A program made the position numbers and the translations under genes. From Nitratireductor sp. B36 (GTDB lineage: Bacteria; Pseudomonadota; Alphaproteobacteria; Rhizobiales; Rhizobiaceae), in NCBI RefSeq assembly GCF_020833685.1, contig NZ_JACKZY010000002.1, forward strand, positions 558,001 to 622,000: DNA of 64,000 nucleotides, written 5' to 3'. Shown one piece after another: positions 8,961 through 17,206 of this stretch (position 1 is its first letter; every line of letters starts with the position of its first letter). The notes beneath the pieces are model-generated. The model was not told where the DNA came from and did not search any database. It was given only the letters and a program-made list of their open reading frames with translations.

Positions 8961-10214
8961 TCAATCCACCCGGTTCTTCACGGCCAGGCGGTCAAGATGC
9001 TGACGTATATGCGCAGCTTCGGCTGGCGTGCGCGCTAAAGCTATGGCGCGGGCAAACGCTTCGCGGGCTTCTTCCGCACGACCGATTTCGCTCAGATAGG
9101 CACCGCGCACACCATGATAATAAAAATAGCCGGAAAGGCGCTCTGCAAGCGGCGCGATCAATTGCAATGCAGTTTCGGGCCCGTGCGTTTTGGAGACTGC
9201 AACTGAGCGGTTGAGCGTGATGACGGGTGACGGAGTCTGGCTTTCCAGCATCTGATAAAGAAGGTCGATTTCTTCCCAGTCGGTTTCCTCCGGCGTGCGG
9301 GCGCGGGCGTGAAGCGCCGCGATCGCCGCTTGTATCTGGTAGGAGCCGGGCCGTCCGTGACGCAGAGCCTTGTCCACCAGGGCCAATCCCTCTTCAATGC
9401 CGGTGCGGTTCCAGAGCGAGCGGTCCTGGTCATCAAGCAGAACGGCGTTGCCATCCGCATCTGTGCGGGCGGCGCTGCGGGCATGCTGGAGAAGCATGAG
9501 GGCGAGGAGACCCATGATCTCGGGTTCGGAGGGGAAAAGCCTCAACAACAGGCGGGCAAGCCGGATCGCTTCATCGCATAGCGAGGCGCGTACGACGTCT
9601 GTGCCGCTGGTCGCGGAATATCCTTCGTTGAAGACCAGGTATATCATCGCAGCGACCGCACCGAGCCGCTTCGAGCGCTCGACGGCATCGGGGGCCGCAA
9701 AGGGTACATTGGCCTCGGCGACCCGACGTTTGGCGCGGGTGATGCGCTGTTCCATTGCCTTTTCACCAACCAGAAAGGCGCTGGCGATCTCTCGCACGCT
9801 CAGACCGGAAACAATACGCAACGCAAGCGCCACCTGCTGGGTTGCGGGGAGGTCGGGGTGACAGCACACGAACATCAGCCGAAGAATGTCGTCGCGGTAG
9901 TGCGCATCGTCCAGCCGCTCTGCCATGTCGCCTTCGACATCGTCGAGGTCCGATATCCTGTCTTCGGGGGGAAGAGCGGTGTTGCGACTGTCCCGGCGAA
10001 CACCGTCTAGCGCTGCATTGCGGCCGACGAAAATCAGCCAGGCGGTCGGGTCGCGCGGCGGGCCCTTAAGGGGCCAATTCTTCAAAGCCCGCAGACATGC
10101 TTCCTGAAAAGCCTCCTCGGCCCGGTCGAGATCGCGGAAATAACGCAGAAGCGCGCCCATAGCCTGCGGGCGCGCGCTGGTCAGTGCATTCTCGATCCAG
10201 GCCAGTTCGGTCAT
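8961..10214 (-). CDS. ECF42-type RNA polymerase sigma factor with C-terminal TPR-like domain
   Basis: This 417-residue sigma factor is far longer than normal ECF sigmas. Region 2 is at about residues 15-80 (LDRAEEAFQEACLRALKNWP). Region 4 is at about 125-175 (ATQQVALALRIVSGLSVREIA). A ~240-residue helical extension follows, with GAVAAMIYLVFNEGYSA and TPR-like repeats ending in GRAEEAREAFARAIALA. This is the layout of ECF42, whose C-terminal extension is known to be required for activity in place of a classical anti-sigma factor. The start ATG overlaps the stop of the DGPF gene upstream (ATGA), which fits translational coupling. Target promoters are probably its own operon. Confidence 0.92.
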   Translation of the reverse strand: MTELAWIENALTSARPQAMGALLRYFRDLDRAEEAFQEACLRALKNWPLKGPPRDPTAWLIFVGRNAALDGVRRDSRNTALPPEDRISDLDDVEGDMAERLDDAHYRDDILRLMFVCCHPDLPATQQVALALRIVSGLSVREIASAFLVGEKAMEQRITRAKRRVAEANVPFAAPDAVERSKRLGAVAAMIYLVFNEGYSATSGTDVVRASLCDEAIRLARLLLRLFPSEPEIMGLLALMLLQHARSAARTDADGNAVLLDDQDRSLWNRTGIEEGLALVDKALRHGRPGSYQIQAAIAALHARARTPEETDWEEIDLLYQMLESQTPSPVITLNRSVAVSKTHGPETALQLIAPLAERLSGYFYYHGVRGAYLSEIGRAEEAREAFARAIALARTPAEAAHIRQHLDRLAVKNRVD

Positions 10215-10597
10215 TTGGCGGACGGTTCCCTTTCAGGCAGGTTGCCTTTCTCAAAAATCTGTACCGGACGGATCTCGAAGGTCACGCTCTCGCCTTCCTT
10301 CATGCGTTTGGCGAAATCGACAACCTCTTCCAGGTTCTCGCAATCGACGACGTAGAAGCCGAGTAACTGTTCCTTGGTCTCTGCGAAGGGGCCATCGAGC
10401 ACCAGGTGCTCGTTGCCGGAAGCGCGGAGCGTCGTTGCCGCTGAAGTGGGCATCAACCGGATTGCCGGCCCCATACGGTCCGTATCGACAAGCTCCTTCT
10501 GAACCCGCCGACGCTTGGCAAGCACTGCATCGTCCTCTTCCCGGGACCAGGACATGACGACGTCTTCATTGTGATAGCAGAGAATCGCGTAGAGCAT
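10211..10597 (-). CDS. YCII/DGPF domain protein, ECF42 partner
   Basis: This is a 128-residue protein of the YCII-related (DGPF) family, starting at the ATG at 10597 behind a GAAAGGA ribosome-binding site. The name-giving [20 protein letters not shown] motif is present near residues 68-87, preceded by the [12 protein letters not shown] start and followed by [12 protein letters not shown] proteins are dimeric ferredoxin-like folds of unknown chemistry and are the most common partner of ECF42 sigmas. It overlaps the sigma gene by four bases. Confidence 0.92.
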   Translation of the reverse strand: MLYAILCYHNEDVVMSWSREEDDAVLAKRRRVQKELVDTDRMGPAIRLMPTSAATTLRASGNEHLVLDGPFAETKEQLLGFYVVDCENLEEVVDFAKRMKEGESVTFEIRPVQIFEKGNLPEREPSAK

Positions 10598-10771
10598 TCC
10601 GGTTCCTTTCTCGATTGGAAGACGGCGAACCTTGCCGCATTCCGACACGATGCGTCGAGAAAATTGTGGGACGGATGGTGCAAAGCCATCCACCGGAATA
10701 TTGTCGGAAAAACTTCCGCCCGGCGTTCAATCCTGATAGCTGAAAGCCGCGTCACCAAACGAGAGCCAGCC

Positions 10772-11476
10772 ATGTTCGCCAACACATTCCCCGACCGCGC
10801 CCTGATTGCCGAGACCGTGGCCAAGATGCTGATCGAGATCAAGGCGGTTCATTTCCGGGCTGACGAGCCCTATACGTTCACCTCAGGCCTGAAGAGCCCG
10901 GTCTACATCGACTGTCGGAAGCTCATCTCTTATCCGCGCATTCGCTCGGCCATCATGGACTTCGCGGCCTCAGTCGTCTTGCGCGATGCCGGCTTTGAAA
11001 AATTCGATGCGGTGGCCGGCGGCGAGACGGCGGGTATTCCCTTTGCTGCCTGGCTCTCCGACAAACTCGGCCTGCCCATGCTCTACGTTCGCAAGAAGCC
11101 TAAGGGATTTGGCCGCGATGCTCAGATCGAAGGCAATCTGAATGAAGGGGCGCGGTTGCTTTTGGTGGAAGATCTGACCACGGACGGTGGGAGTAAGCTC
11201 AAATTCGCCGAGGCCGTCCGCAAGGCGGGTGCCGAGGTGACCGACACTTTTGCCGTTTTCTACTACGGTATTTTCCCCGATACCCCGAAGCGTCTGGAGG
11301 ATGCCGGCATGCGGCTTCACTATCTCACCACTTGGTGGGACGTTTTGCAGGTAGCGCGTGCGGACAAGCTTTTTGACGAAAAGACGCTCGATGAGGTGGA
11401 GAAGTTTTTGAACCAGCCGCTTGAATGGTCTGCTGCCAATGGCGGCATCTCCGAGATCGGCGAAAAGGCTGGCTAA
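10772..11476 (+). CDS. pyrE: Orotate phosphoribosyltransferase
   Basis: PyrE joins orotate to PRPP to give orotidine 5'-phosphate, the fifth step of de novo pyrimidine synthesis. From the ATG at 10772 it has 234 residues, normal for rhizobial PyrE. Key segments are [15 protein letters not shown] near the start, the flexible loop [12 protein letters not shown], and the PRPP-binding motif [14 protein letters not shown] near residues 130-143. The frame is open further upstream to 10571 but lacks family similarity there. It is divergent from the DGPF gene. Confidence 0.95.
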   Translation: MFANTFPDRALIAETVAKMLIEIKAVHFRADEPYTFTSGLKSPVYIDCRKLISYPRIRSAIMDFAASVVLRDAGFEKFDAVAGGETAGIPFAAWLSDKLGLPMLYVRKKPKGFGRDAQIEGNLNEGARLLLVEDLTTDGGSKLKFAEAVRKAGAEVTDTFAVFYYGIFPDTPKRLEDAGMRLHYLTTWWDVLQVARADKLFDEKTLDEVEKFLNQPLEWSAANGGISEIGEKAG

Positions 11477-11511
11477 CAGACGATCAATCGAACATCAGCA
11501 ACAAATGGCAG

Positions 11512-11544
11512 GCGGCGGTTTCGCAAAACGAAACTGCCGCTTTT
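11512..11544 (+). terminator. Terminator after pyrE
   Basis: The stem arms GCGGCGGTTTCG and CGAAACTGCCGC have one mismatch and are followed by TTTTCTGTTTT. It lies 35 bases after the pyrE stop and also just before the convergent aldolase stop. Confidence 0.8.
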
Positions 11545-11550
11545 CTGTTT

Positions 11551-12420
11551 TCACAAGGGTATCTCGTCGAGAGCCGTTTTTTGTTCGTCGGTGAGCGGCA
11601 TATGCGGCGGTAGCGGCGTGGCAAAGTCTGCGTCATCGTGCAGTCTCGCAGTCAGGTATTTCACCGCGGGAATAAGCGGGTGAGCAGAAATCGCGGTGCG
11701 TGCACTGGACGCCGCCTCCAGGGCATCATCATTGGTGGGTTCGGCCCAAAGTTTTGCAACAAGCGGCGCGGTCACGCTGGCAGTTGCCGAAATGCATCCG
11801 GCGTAATTTTCAGATTCCGCCTTCGAAATTGAGGCTTCGTTGCTCGGGAAGACGGCAAAGTCACTGATCTTTGCCAGTTCGGAAGCATAGTCGAGATCGC
11901 CTGAACTGTCTTTCGCACCGGTTATGCGATCAGGGAAGGCTTCTTTCAGACGGCGGGCAAGGGCCGGGGAGAAGGTAAGGCCCGTCATCTGGGGGAAATT
12001 ATAGAGATAGACGGGGATGGGGGTTCCGGAGGTGCCGGAGATCAGCCGCTCAAACCAGGCGAACAGGCCCTCATCACTCACTCCCTTGTAATAATAAGGT
12101 GGCAAGACCAACGCTGCGGCGAAGCCCAATTCGTGGGCGCGGCGGGTCAGCGCGATTGTTGTCTTCAGGTCTGGTGTGCCGGTACCAACCATCAGTCTGG
12201 TGGTGTCGAGGGCGCCGGCGGCGGCTTCCATGAGGGTAGTGCGCTGTTCAGGGCCGAATGAGTTGGCTTCGCCCGTGGTGCCGAGCACGTTCAGCGCATC
12301 GCATCCATTGTCCAGCGCCCATTGCGCGTGGCGCAGAAAACGGGCCGTGTCAGGGTCTCCCGAAGCTGTCACAGGTGTTGGGACGGCGGCGATAACACCA
12401 CGCAGGCCGTTGCGCGTCAT
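11551..12420 (-). CDS. Dihydrodipicolinate synthase/N-acetylneuraminate lyase family aldolase
   Basis: This is a 289-residue TIM-barrel class I aldolase of the DapA/NanA superfamily. Superfamily landmarks are visible: GTTGEANSF (substrate carboxylate loop) near residue 47, the catalytic Tyr in YLYNFPQ, and the Schiff-base Lys in GAKDSSGD. The ATG at 12420 has an excellent AAAGGAG ribosome-binding site. Its context (not with lysine genes) and sequence suggest a catabolic member (keto-deoxy sugar acid or hydroxyproline type) rather than the biosynthetic DapA. The real substrate cannot be decided here. Confidence 0.88.
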   Translation of the reverse strand: MTRNGLRGVIAAVPTPVTASGDPDTARFLRHAQWALDNGCDALNVLGTTGEANSFGPEQRTTLMEAAAGALDTTRLMVGTGTPDLKTTIALTRRAHELGFAAALVLPPYYYKGVSDEGLFAWFERLISGTSGTPIPVYLYNFPQMTGLTFSPALARRLKEAFPDRITGAKDSSGDLDYASELAKISDFAVFPSNEASISKAESENYAGCISATASVTAPLVAKLWAEPTNDDALEAASSARTAISAHPLIPAVKYLTARLHDDADFATPLPPHMPLTDEQKTALDEIPL

Positions 12421-12485
12421 GAAGGAACTCCTTTGAAGCCGGCGATGAATTCGAAGGCATCTTGCAGATTTCGCAAACACAGCAA

Positions 12486-12519
12486 AGCCCGGTCGGAGGA
12501 GGGAACATCCGACCGGGCT
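12486..12519 (-). terminator. Terminator of the OmpA-family gene
   Basis: The perfect 12-base arms AGCCCGGTCGGA and TCCGACCGGGCT are separated by 10 bases, about 55 bases after the OmpA-family stop. The T-tail on the reverse strand is short (TTTGCTGTG). Confidence 0.7.
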
Positions 12520-12571
12520 CCTTTCGCCAGCCCGCAGCCAGAGCATGGGGCGGGCAGAAAGGGGTCAGTGC

Positions 12572-14554
12572 CTATCTGGCGCTGGCCACCGGAGCGACAA
12601 GCGGGGTGATACGCCGCAGTGCCACACGCCTGTTCTCGCGTTCGCGCTCCTGGGTATCGATTTTAAGGTAGCGCTCGCCATAGCCCTGAGTGACCAGGTT
12701 TTCCGGCGGGATGCCGAACACATCCGTCAGCGCGCGGGCCACCGATTCGGCGCGGCGATCCGAGAGCGCCAGATTGGCGAGATCCGAGCCGACAGCATCC
12801 GTATGGCCTTCGATCAGAAAGGTCTCGGCAGGATTCTCGTCCAGCATGCGCTCAATGGCGGTCGCAATCGCTTCGAGCTCGTCAATCTCGCTCTCTTCGA
12901 TATCGGCCGAGCCGAAGGCGAATTCGACTGTATCGAGATCGATGCGACGAACCATATCGCGTAGGCGCGCTGAGCGTTTGACCTCTTCAAGCGAGTATAT
13001 GCGGCGCACGGGTTCTACCGGAGGCTTTTCCAGGAAAGTATAGTAACGCTCCGGATCCTCCACACGCTCTGCCTCCAGAATATAATCGCTGACGGGGATC
13101 GTCAGGCGAAGTGGTGGCAGCTCGCGAGCGGGATCATGCCACCGGTCGACGGTCTCGAGGCGCTCGTCTGGTACGAAGACGAGGACCTGTTCGCGGCCAT
13201 CCGGCGTAACCCGCACACGGCGAATGACGTCGCCATAACGGTTGCGAACGGTGATCAGGCGAACACCATTTGGACGCGTGACAACCTCTCGCACACGGCC
13301 GCGCGGCAGCTCCTCGTAATAAACTTCGTCATCCTCGCGGATAAGGCGGTCGCTGTCCTGGCTTTCGACGAAAACCTGATTGTTGATCTGGATGATCGTT
13401 CGATTGTCATTGAACTCGCGTACGACCTCCGCAGATTCGCGGCGCTCTCGCAGTTCACGCCGGCGCTCGCGGCGTTCCTCACGCGTTTGACCCAGTTCGA
13501 TCCGTTCGCCGCGCTCTTCAAGAATGTTGCGGATTTCGCTGCGAAGCGTTTCTGGATTGATCGCGTCAGCCTGCGCCTCGGCGTCGCTTTCAGGCATGGG
13601 GGCCTGTTGTGGTTCTGCCTCGGCGTTGGCATTCTCCTCTTCCGCGGCGCTCTCCGCCTCGGATGCTTCGGCTGGAGCGGAGGACTGCGCTCCTCCGTTG
13701 GCCTCTGGCTCCTTTTCGCTATCCAAAACAGGCGCGGCGTTTTCAGGGAGAGGCTCGATTTCCTGCGCTTCGGGCTCGTTGCCGCTCTCTGGCTGAGTTT
13801 CAATCACTTCATTTGTACGCTCTTCCGCGGGCGTGGGAGCAGCGTCCTCCGCTTTTCCGGAAGGCTCTTCTTCAGCCGACCGTTCCTCGGCGGGCTGCTG
13901 AGCGGCTGGCGCCACCTCTTCAACAGGCTGGTCTTCTGCGGGTTCTTCCGTGCTAGGCGAGGGGGTGGCTTCTGCCGGCAGATCTGTGTCGTCGGAAGCT
14001 GGTTGAGAACCTGCCTCAGGCTGAGAAGCGGTGCCTTCCCCGGCGTCCGGAGTGCCCTCTTCTGCACCAGAAGTCGATTCTCCCTCGGCAGGAGCGCTTT
14101 CCGCAGGAGCCGTTTCTTCAGCGGCTTCGGGCTCGACGGGGGGCGTAGGCTGCTCTTCCGGTGCTTCAAGACCGGAGGGGGCGTCCTCAGGCGCTCCTGC
14201 GTTGTCGGTTCCAGGCTCTTCCTGTGTGCCCGGTTCGTCGGCGGCTGCCGGCTGCTCGGCTTGAGTTTCGGCAGCAGGTGCAGTTGCCTCAGGCTCCGAT
14301 GTCGGCTCGGGTTTCGACGCTGGCGCGGCCTCGTTCTCAGCTGGAGCCTTGTCCTTGTCCTTCTGCTTTTTTTCGCCGCGCTTTTTCAAGAGCGCCCGCC
14401 AGGCTTCTTCGGTCATGCCTTTGGGCTTTTCGGCCTGTGCCAGAACCACCCCGGAGGAGCGCTCCGTTGCGATGCTCGGCTGCGTTGCCAAAGGTGCGGC
14501 AGCAATGAGCAGACCGAGGGCAGTTGTCGTCATGATCCGCTTTCGCGTCGTCAT
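12572..14554 (-). CDS. OmpA-family protein with long acidic low-complexity spacer
   Basis: This 660-residue exported protein begins with a signal peptide (cleavage around residues 28-40) and a short conserved TEEAWRALLKKRGEK segment. A stretch of about 270 residues made almost only of Glu, Pro, Ala, Ser and Thr follows. An Arg/Glu-rich coiled segment comes next (near 345-380), then a beta-rich region. The C-terminal OmpA peptidoglycan-binding domain has FAFGSADI, FLIEGHTDAVGSDLANLALSDRRAESV and GYGERYLKIDT. The OmpA domain ties it to the cell wall. The acidic spacer probably spans the periplasm or keeps the domain extended. No beta-barrel is evident. Confidence 0.88.
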   Translation of the reverse strand: MTTRKRIMTTTALGLLIAAAPLATQPSIATERSSGVVLAQAEKPKGMTEEAWRALLKKRGEKKQKDKDKAPAENEAAPASKPEPTSEPEATAPAAETQAEQPAAADEPGTQEEPGTDNAGAPEDAPSGLEAPEEQPTPPVEPEAAEETAPAESAPAEGESTSGAEEGTPDAGEGTASQPEAGSQPASDDTDLPAEATPSPSTEEPAEDQPVEEVAPAAQQPAEERSAEEEPSGKAEDAAPTPAEERTNEVIETQPESGNEPEAQEIEPLPENAAPVLDSEKEPEANGGAQSSAPAEASEAESAAEEENANAEAEPQQAPMPESDAEAQADAINPETLRSEIRNILEERGERIELGQTREERRERRRELRERRESAEVVREFNDNRTIIQINNQVFVESQDSDRLIREDDEVYYEELPRGRVREVVTRPNGVRLITVRNRYGDVIRRVRVTPDGREQVLVFVPDERLETVDRWHDPARELPPLRLTIPVSDYILEAERVEDPERYYTFLEKPPVEPVRRIYSLEEVKRSARLRDMVRRIDLDTVEFAFGSADIEESEIDELEAIATAIERMLDENPAETFLIEGHTDAVGSDLANLALSDRRAESVARALTDVFGIPPENLVTQGYGERYLKIDTQERERENRRVALRRITPLVAPVASAR

Positions 14555-14737
14555 AAAATCTCTCCTGTATGCAGGCGTCCCATCGCCGCTTTAACCGCTT
14601 CGATGGCGTTCGGTTCCCTTTTTCCCGCAATTGATACTCCTGCGTGTGGAAGCGTGACTGCGAAGTGACGAGAACGTGTCTGAAACGGGGCCCTTACGAT
14701 GCTTGACGTGCGATCCTTGGCGGTTCAAAGCTCGAGC

Positions 14738-15187
14738 ATGACGACGAAGAAATTCTGGAAGACCAAGACGCTGGCAGAGCTCAACGACCAGGAATGGGAA
14801 GCTCTTTGCGATGGCTGTGGCAAATGCTGCCTCGCCAAACTCGAGGACGAGGACACCGGTGAGATTTACTGGACGAGTGTGGGATGCCGCTTGTTCGACG
14901 GCGAAACGTGCCGATGCAGCGACTATGGGAACCGGCTGAAGCGCGTTCCTGATTGCGTGCGGCTTACACCGGACAATGTGGGCAATATCCCCTGGCTTCC
15001 CAGCACTTGCGGATATCGCCTCGTGGCAGAGGGCAAGGAACTGCCATGGTGGCATCCGCTGGTTTCGGGTGATCCAAACACTGTGCACGAAGCCGGCATT
15101 TCCATTCGTGGCCGGGTGAAGACCAACGAAGATCAATTGGCAGAGCCGGAAGACTATTTTGCCTTCATCCTGGATGAGGAACCATAG
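14738..15187 (+). CDS. YcgN/UPF0260 family cysteine-cluster protein
   Basis: This protein of about 149 residues belongs to the UPF0260 (YcgN) family with a conserved cysteine cluster (DGCGKCC, then [15 protein letters not shown], then CVRL and CGYRL), probably binding a metal. The conserved start [19 protein letters not shown] fits the ATG at 14738. An ATG at 14699 is also in frame. The closing segment [11 protein letters not shown] is family-typical. The biochemical role is unknown. Confidence 0.88.
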   Translation: MTTKKFWKTKTLAELNDQEWEALCDGCGKCCLAKLEDEDTGEIYWTSVGCRLFDGETCRCSDYGNRLKRVPDCVRLTPDNVGNIPWLPSTCGYRLVAEGKELPWWHPLVSGDPNTVHEAGISIRGRVKTNEDQLAEPEDYFAFILDEEP

Positions 15188-15233
15188 ACATCACACGATG
15201 TTTCCTTCTGGGGCGCTTTACGAATGAGGAGTT

Positions 15234-15656
15234 ATGCCGATGTCCGATGAAAAGGCGCTGAGCCTTGTGCAATCCTTTCTGAATGCCCTGAACGCCAGCG
15301 ATCACGATGCTGCTCTGGCATTGGTAAGCGATGATGTAGCGCACGATCCGTTCGACGGAGAGCGAGAGATCGGCCGAGAGAAACTGCGTTGGCGTCTCGG
15401 ATTGAGGACTCGGCATTTCGACGAGCGCCTTGCAGATATCACCGTCATGAATGCCCCAGGTGGCATTCGTGCGGCTGCGGAGTTTACGGTTCGCGGCACC
15501 TACCGAACAACTGCAGAAGGCCTGCCGGAGGCGACAGGGCAGACTTATACGCTCCCCGGCGGAATGTTTTTCGAGATCGATGGCGGCGAAATTACGCGGA
15601 TCAGCGAGCATCGAAATCCGGTCCAGTGGAACGCGGCTTTGTCGGCCATCGGCTGA
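15234..15656 (+). CDS. NTF2-like/SnoaL-fold protein
   Basis: This 140-residue protein has the alpha+beta cone fold of the NTF2/SnoaL group. An N-terminal helix with FLNALNASDHDAALALVSDDVAHDPF is followed by strands ending with PGGMFFEIDGGEITRISEHRNP. This resembles the ketosteroid isomerase-related family. Members include isomerases, epoxide hydrolases and non-catalytic binding proteins, and no specific substrate can be assigned. ATG at 15234 follows GAGGAG; a second ATG lies at 15240. Confidence 0.7.
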   Translation: MPMSDEKALSLVQSFLNALNASDHDAALALVSDDVAHDPFDGEREIGREKLRWRLGLRTRHFDERLADITVMNAPGGIRAAAEFTVRGTYRTTAEGLPEATGQTYTLPGGMFFEIDGGEITRISEHRNPVQWNAALSAIG

Positions 15657-15756
15657 ATGCGATATGAACAGCCCATTCCTCATTGGTTCAGGAGTGTTTT
15701 GAGATTGTCATCTCCATCAGGGGCGCGAGAGGGTCCCAAACACCAAGGAGAGCACA

Positions 15757-16110
15757 ATGTTCGAGAAACTCAAGATTGCCACGCTGTCAGCCATGATCGG
15801 GTTGGGCACGCTGCTTGCGGCGCCGGCAACAGCGCAGGCGGACAGCCTTTATTTCGGCTTTGGCATTGGTGGCCCCTCGGGCGGTTATCTTTACGGAAAT
15901 AGCGCCCGCAGTCATCGTGCCGAGCGTCCTCGTCGCCATCACAGTGCGTGCACCCCTAGACAGGCGGTTCGCAAGGCGGAACGCATGGGTATCCGTCGCG
16001 CCCGGGTGGTCAGGGCCAATCGGAACATCATTCGCGTTGCAGGACGCACCCATTGGGGGCGGCAGCATGTTGTTTTTGCTCGCGCCCCACGGTGCCCGGT
16101 TATCCGTTGA
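15757..16110 (+). CDS. Small secreted basic protein, function unknown
   Basis: This 117-residue protein has a clear signal peptide (cleavage after TAQA, near residue 28), a Gly/Tyr-rich segment and a His/Arg stretch. A conserved C-terminal domain follows, with two Cys (CTPRQAVRKAERMGIRRARVV and CPVI), typical of small periplasmic proteins of Rhizobiales. I cannot assign a function. It has a good ribosome-binding site (AAGGAGAG) and a terminator 26 bases after its stop. Confidence 0.75.
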   Translation: MFEKLKIATLSAMIGLGTLLAAPATAQADSLYFGFGIGGPSGGYLYGNSARSHRAERPRRHHSACTPRQAVRKAERMGIRRARVVRANRNIIRVAGRTHWGRQHVVFARAPRCPVIR

Positions 16111-16136
16111 GTGCGGATTGACCGAGATAAAACACG

Positions 16137-16164
16137 AAAGCCGCCGGCGAGCGCCGGCGGCTTT
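16137..16164. terminator. Bidirectional terminator
   Basis: AAAGCCGCCGGCG and CGCCGGCGGCTTT form a near-perfect stem with a two-base apical AG. It sits between the convergent secreted-protein and SIMPL genes and carries A and T runs on its two flanks. Confidence 0.88.
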
Positions 16165-16190
16165 CCATTTCTGATATTCGATCGTCGGGT

Positions 16191-16919
16191 TTACCGGTCG
16201 AGTTCAAAGGTCACATTGACCTGTACCTGATAGGCGTTCTCGCCTGCTTCCACGGGGACAGCCTCGGCTGAGGCCTGCATCCGAACAGCCTTGCCAGCAT
16301 AGGGCATCGGGGGGCGCTGATGCATCTGTTCGGAGATCTCAACGATGTCGCCCAATTTCACGCCGGCAGCCTCTGCCAATGTCTTGGCCTTGTCGAGTGC
16401 ATCCTTCACGGCGCGCTTTCGGGCCTCGGTGATGGCCTCGGATGGATCGTCGTTGGTGAAAGTAAGTCCGCCGCCCTGATTCACACCAAGACTTACCGAC
16501 CGATCGAGAACAGTCCCGACTTTAGCGAGATCGCGGATGCGTACCGTGAGCGTATTGCCGACCTCGTAGCCCACGATGCGTGGCGTCTTTTCCTCGTTCT
16601 TCTCGTTGGGGTACACATAGCGCGGGTTGATGGACAGACCGCCTGTCTGCAAATCACGCGCTTCAATGCCGTCTTCCTTCATCGCATCGATGACTGCGGT
16701 CATTGCCTGATTGTTTGCGTCGAGAGCGTCGCGTGCCGTTTCTGCTTCACGCACCACGGCGATTGTGAGAATTGCCATATCGGGGCTGACAGCGGCTTCT
16801 CCCTCGCCAGTCACGATGATTCGCTTATCCCTATCGTCTGCCAAAGTTGGAACAGCGCTGAGCAGGGAAGCAGCAAGCACGGGAGCAGCGAATACGGCGG
16901 GGAAGACGGATTTGGTCAT
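16191..16919 (-). CDS. SIMPL (DUF541) domain periplasmic protein
   Basis: From the ATG at 16919, with a strong AAAAGGAG site, this is a 242-residue exported protein. A signal peptide ([19 protein letters not shown]) precedes a SIMPL/DUF541 domain ([54 protein letters not shown]). SIMPL proteins form large ring-like oligomers in bacterial envelopes and have been linked to oxidative stress, but the precise function is open. A longer frame to 17012 lacks a signal peptide, so it is rejected. Confidence 0.92.
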   Translation of the reverse strand: MTKSVFPAVFAAPVLAASLLSAVPTLADDRDKRIIVTGEGEAAVSPDMAILTIAVVREAETARDALDANNQAMTAVIDAMKEDGIEARDLQTGGLSINPRYVYPNEKNEEKTPRIVGYEVGNTLTVRIRDLAKVGTVLDRSVSLGVNQGGGLTFTNDDPSEAITEARKRAVKDALDKAKTLAEAAGVKLGDIVEISEQMHQRPPMPYAGKAVRMQASAEAVPVEAGENAYQVQVNVTFELDR

Positions 16920-17029
16920 GGAAATCTCCTTTTGCGATGTCCCGAAAAGCGACCTAGCTATGGATTGTGTGTCGATTGCGGCAAGATGGCTTGTGCGCGG
17001 CGAAAAAAGCAATTAATCCATCGGCCACC

Positions 17030-17106
17030 GGGCCTGTAGCTCAATTGGTTAGAGCCGGCGGCTCATAACCGCTTGGTTGGGGGTTCGAGTCCCTCCGGGC
17101 CCACCA
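17030..17106 (+). tRNA. tRNA with CAT anticodon, probably tRNA-Ile2 (lysidine-modified)
   Basis: A complete cloverleaf with encoded CCA: acceptor GGGCCTG/CGGGCCC, D-arm GCTC-AATTGGTTA-GAGC, anticodon loop CTCATAA, T-loop GGTTCGAGTCC. The anticodon CAT could be initiator Met, elongator Met or Ile2. The acceptor pairs C4-G69 and C5-G68 are those used by TilS to recognise tRNA-Ile2, and the body differs from the usual rhizobial elongator Met tRNA. Ile2 is therefore favoured. The call of a tRNA gene itself is secure. Confidence 0.9.
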
Positions 17107-17144
17107 TCGACCAGACTTTTGGTGGTGCAGGTCTATCCCGGCTG

Positions 17145-17161
17145 TTTGATCCGGTTTTTTT
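17145..17161 (+). terminator. Weak candidate terminator downstream of the tRNA
   Basis: A short CCGG...CCGG stem is followed by a run of seven T. The stem is only four pairs, so this is weak, but the T-run is clear. Confidence 0.3.
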
Positions 17162-17206
17162 ATCATAACTGATTAAGTTTTTATTAATCCACGGATTCCC
17201 CAAGAA

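Noticed and set aside
13136-14668. Long plus-strand open frame (510 codons) opposite the OmpA gene
   Set aside because: It is antisense to a gene with a signal peptide and OmpA domain. The opposite frame is opened by the biased composition of the Glu/Pro/Ala region and has no family features.
17030-17106. tRNA as attachment site of a mobile island
   Set aside because: No integrase and no second copy of the 3' end was found in the window; kept only as a weak finding.
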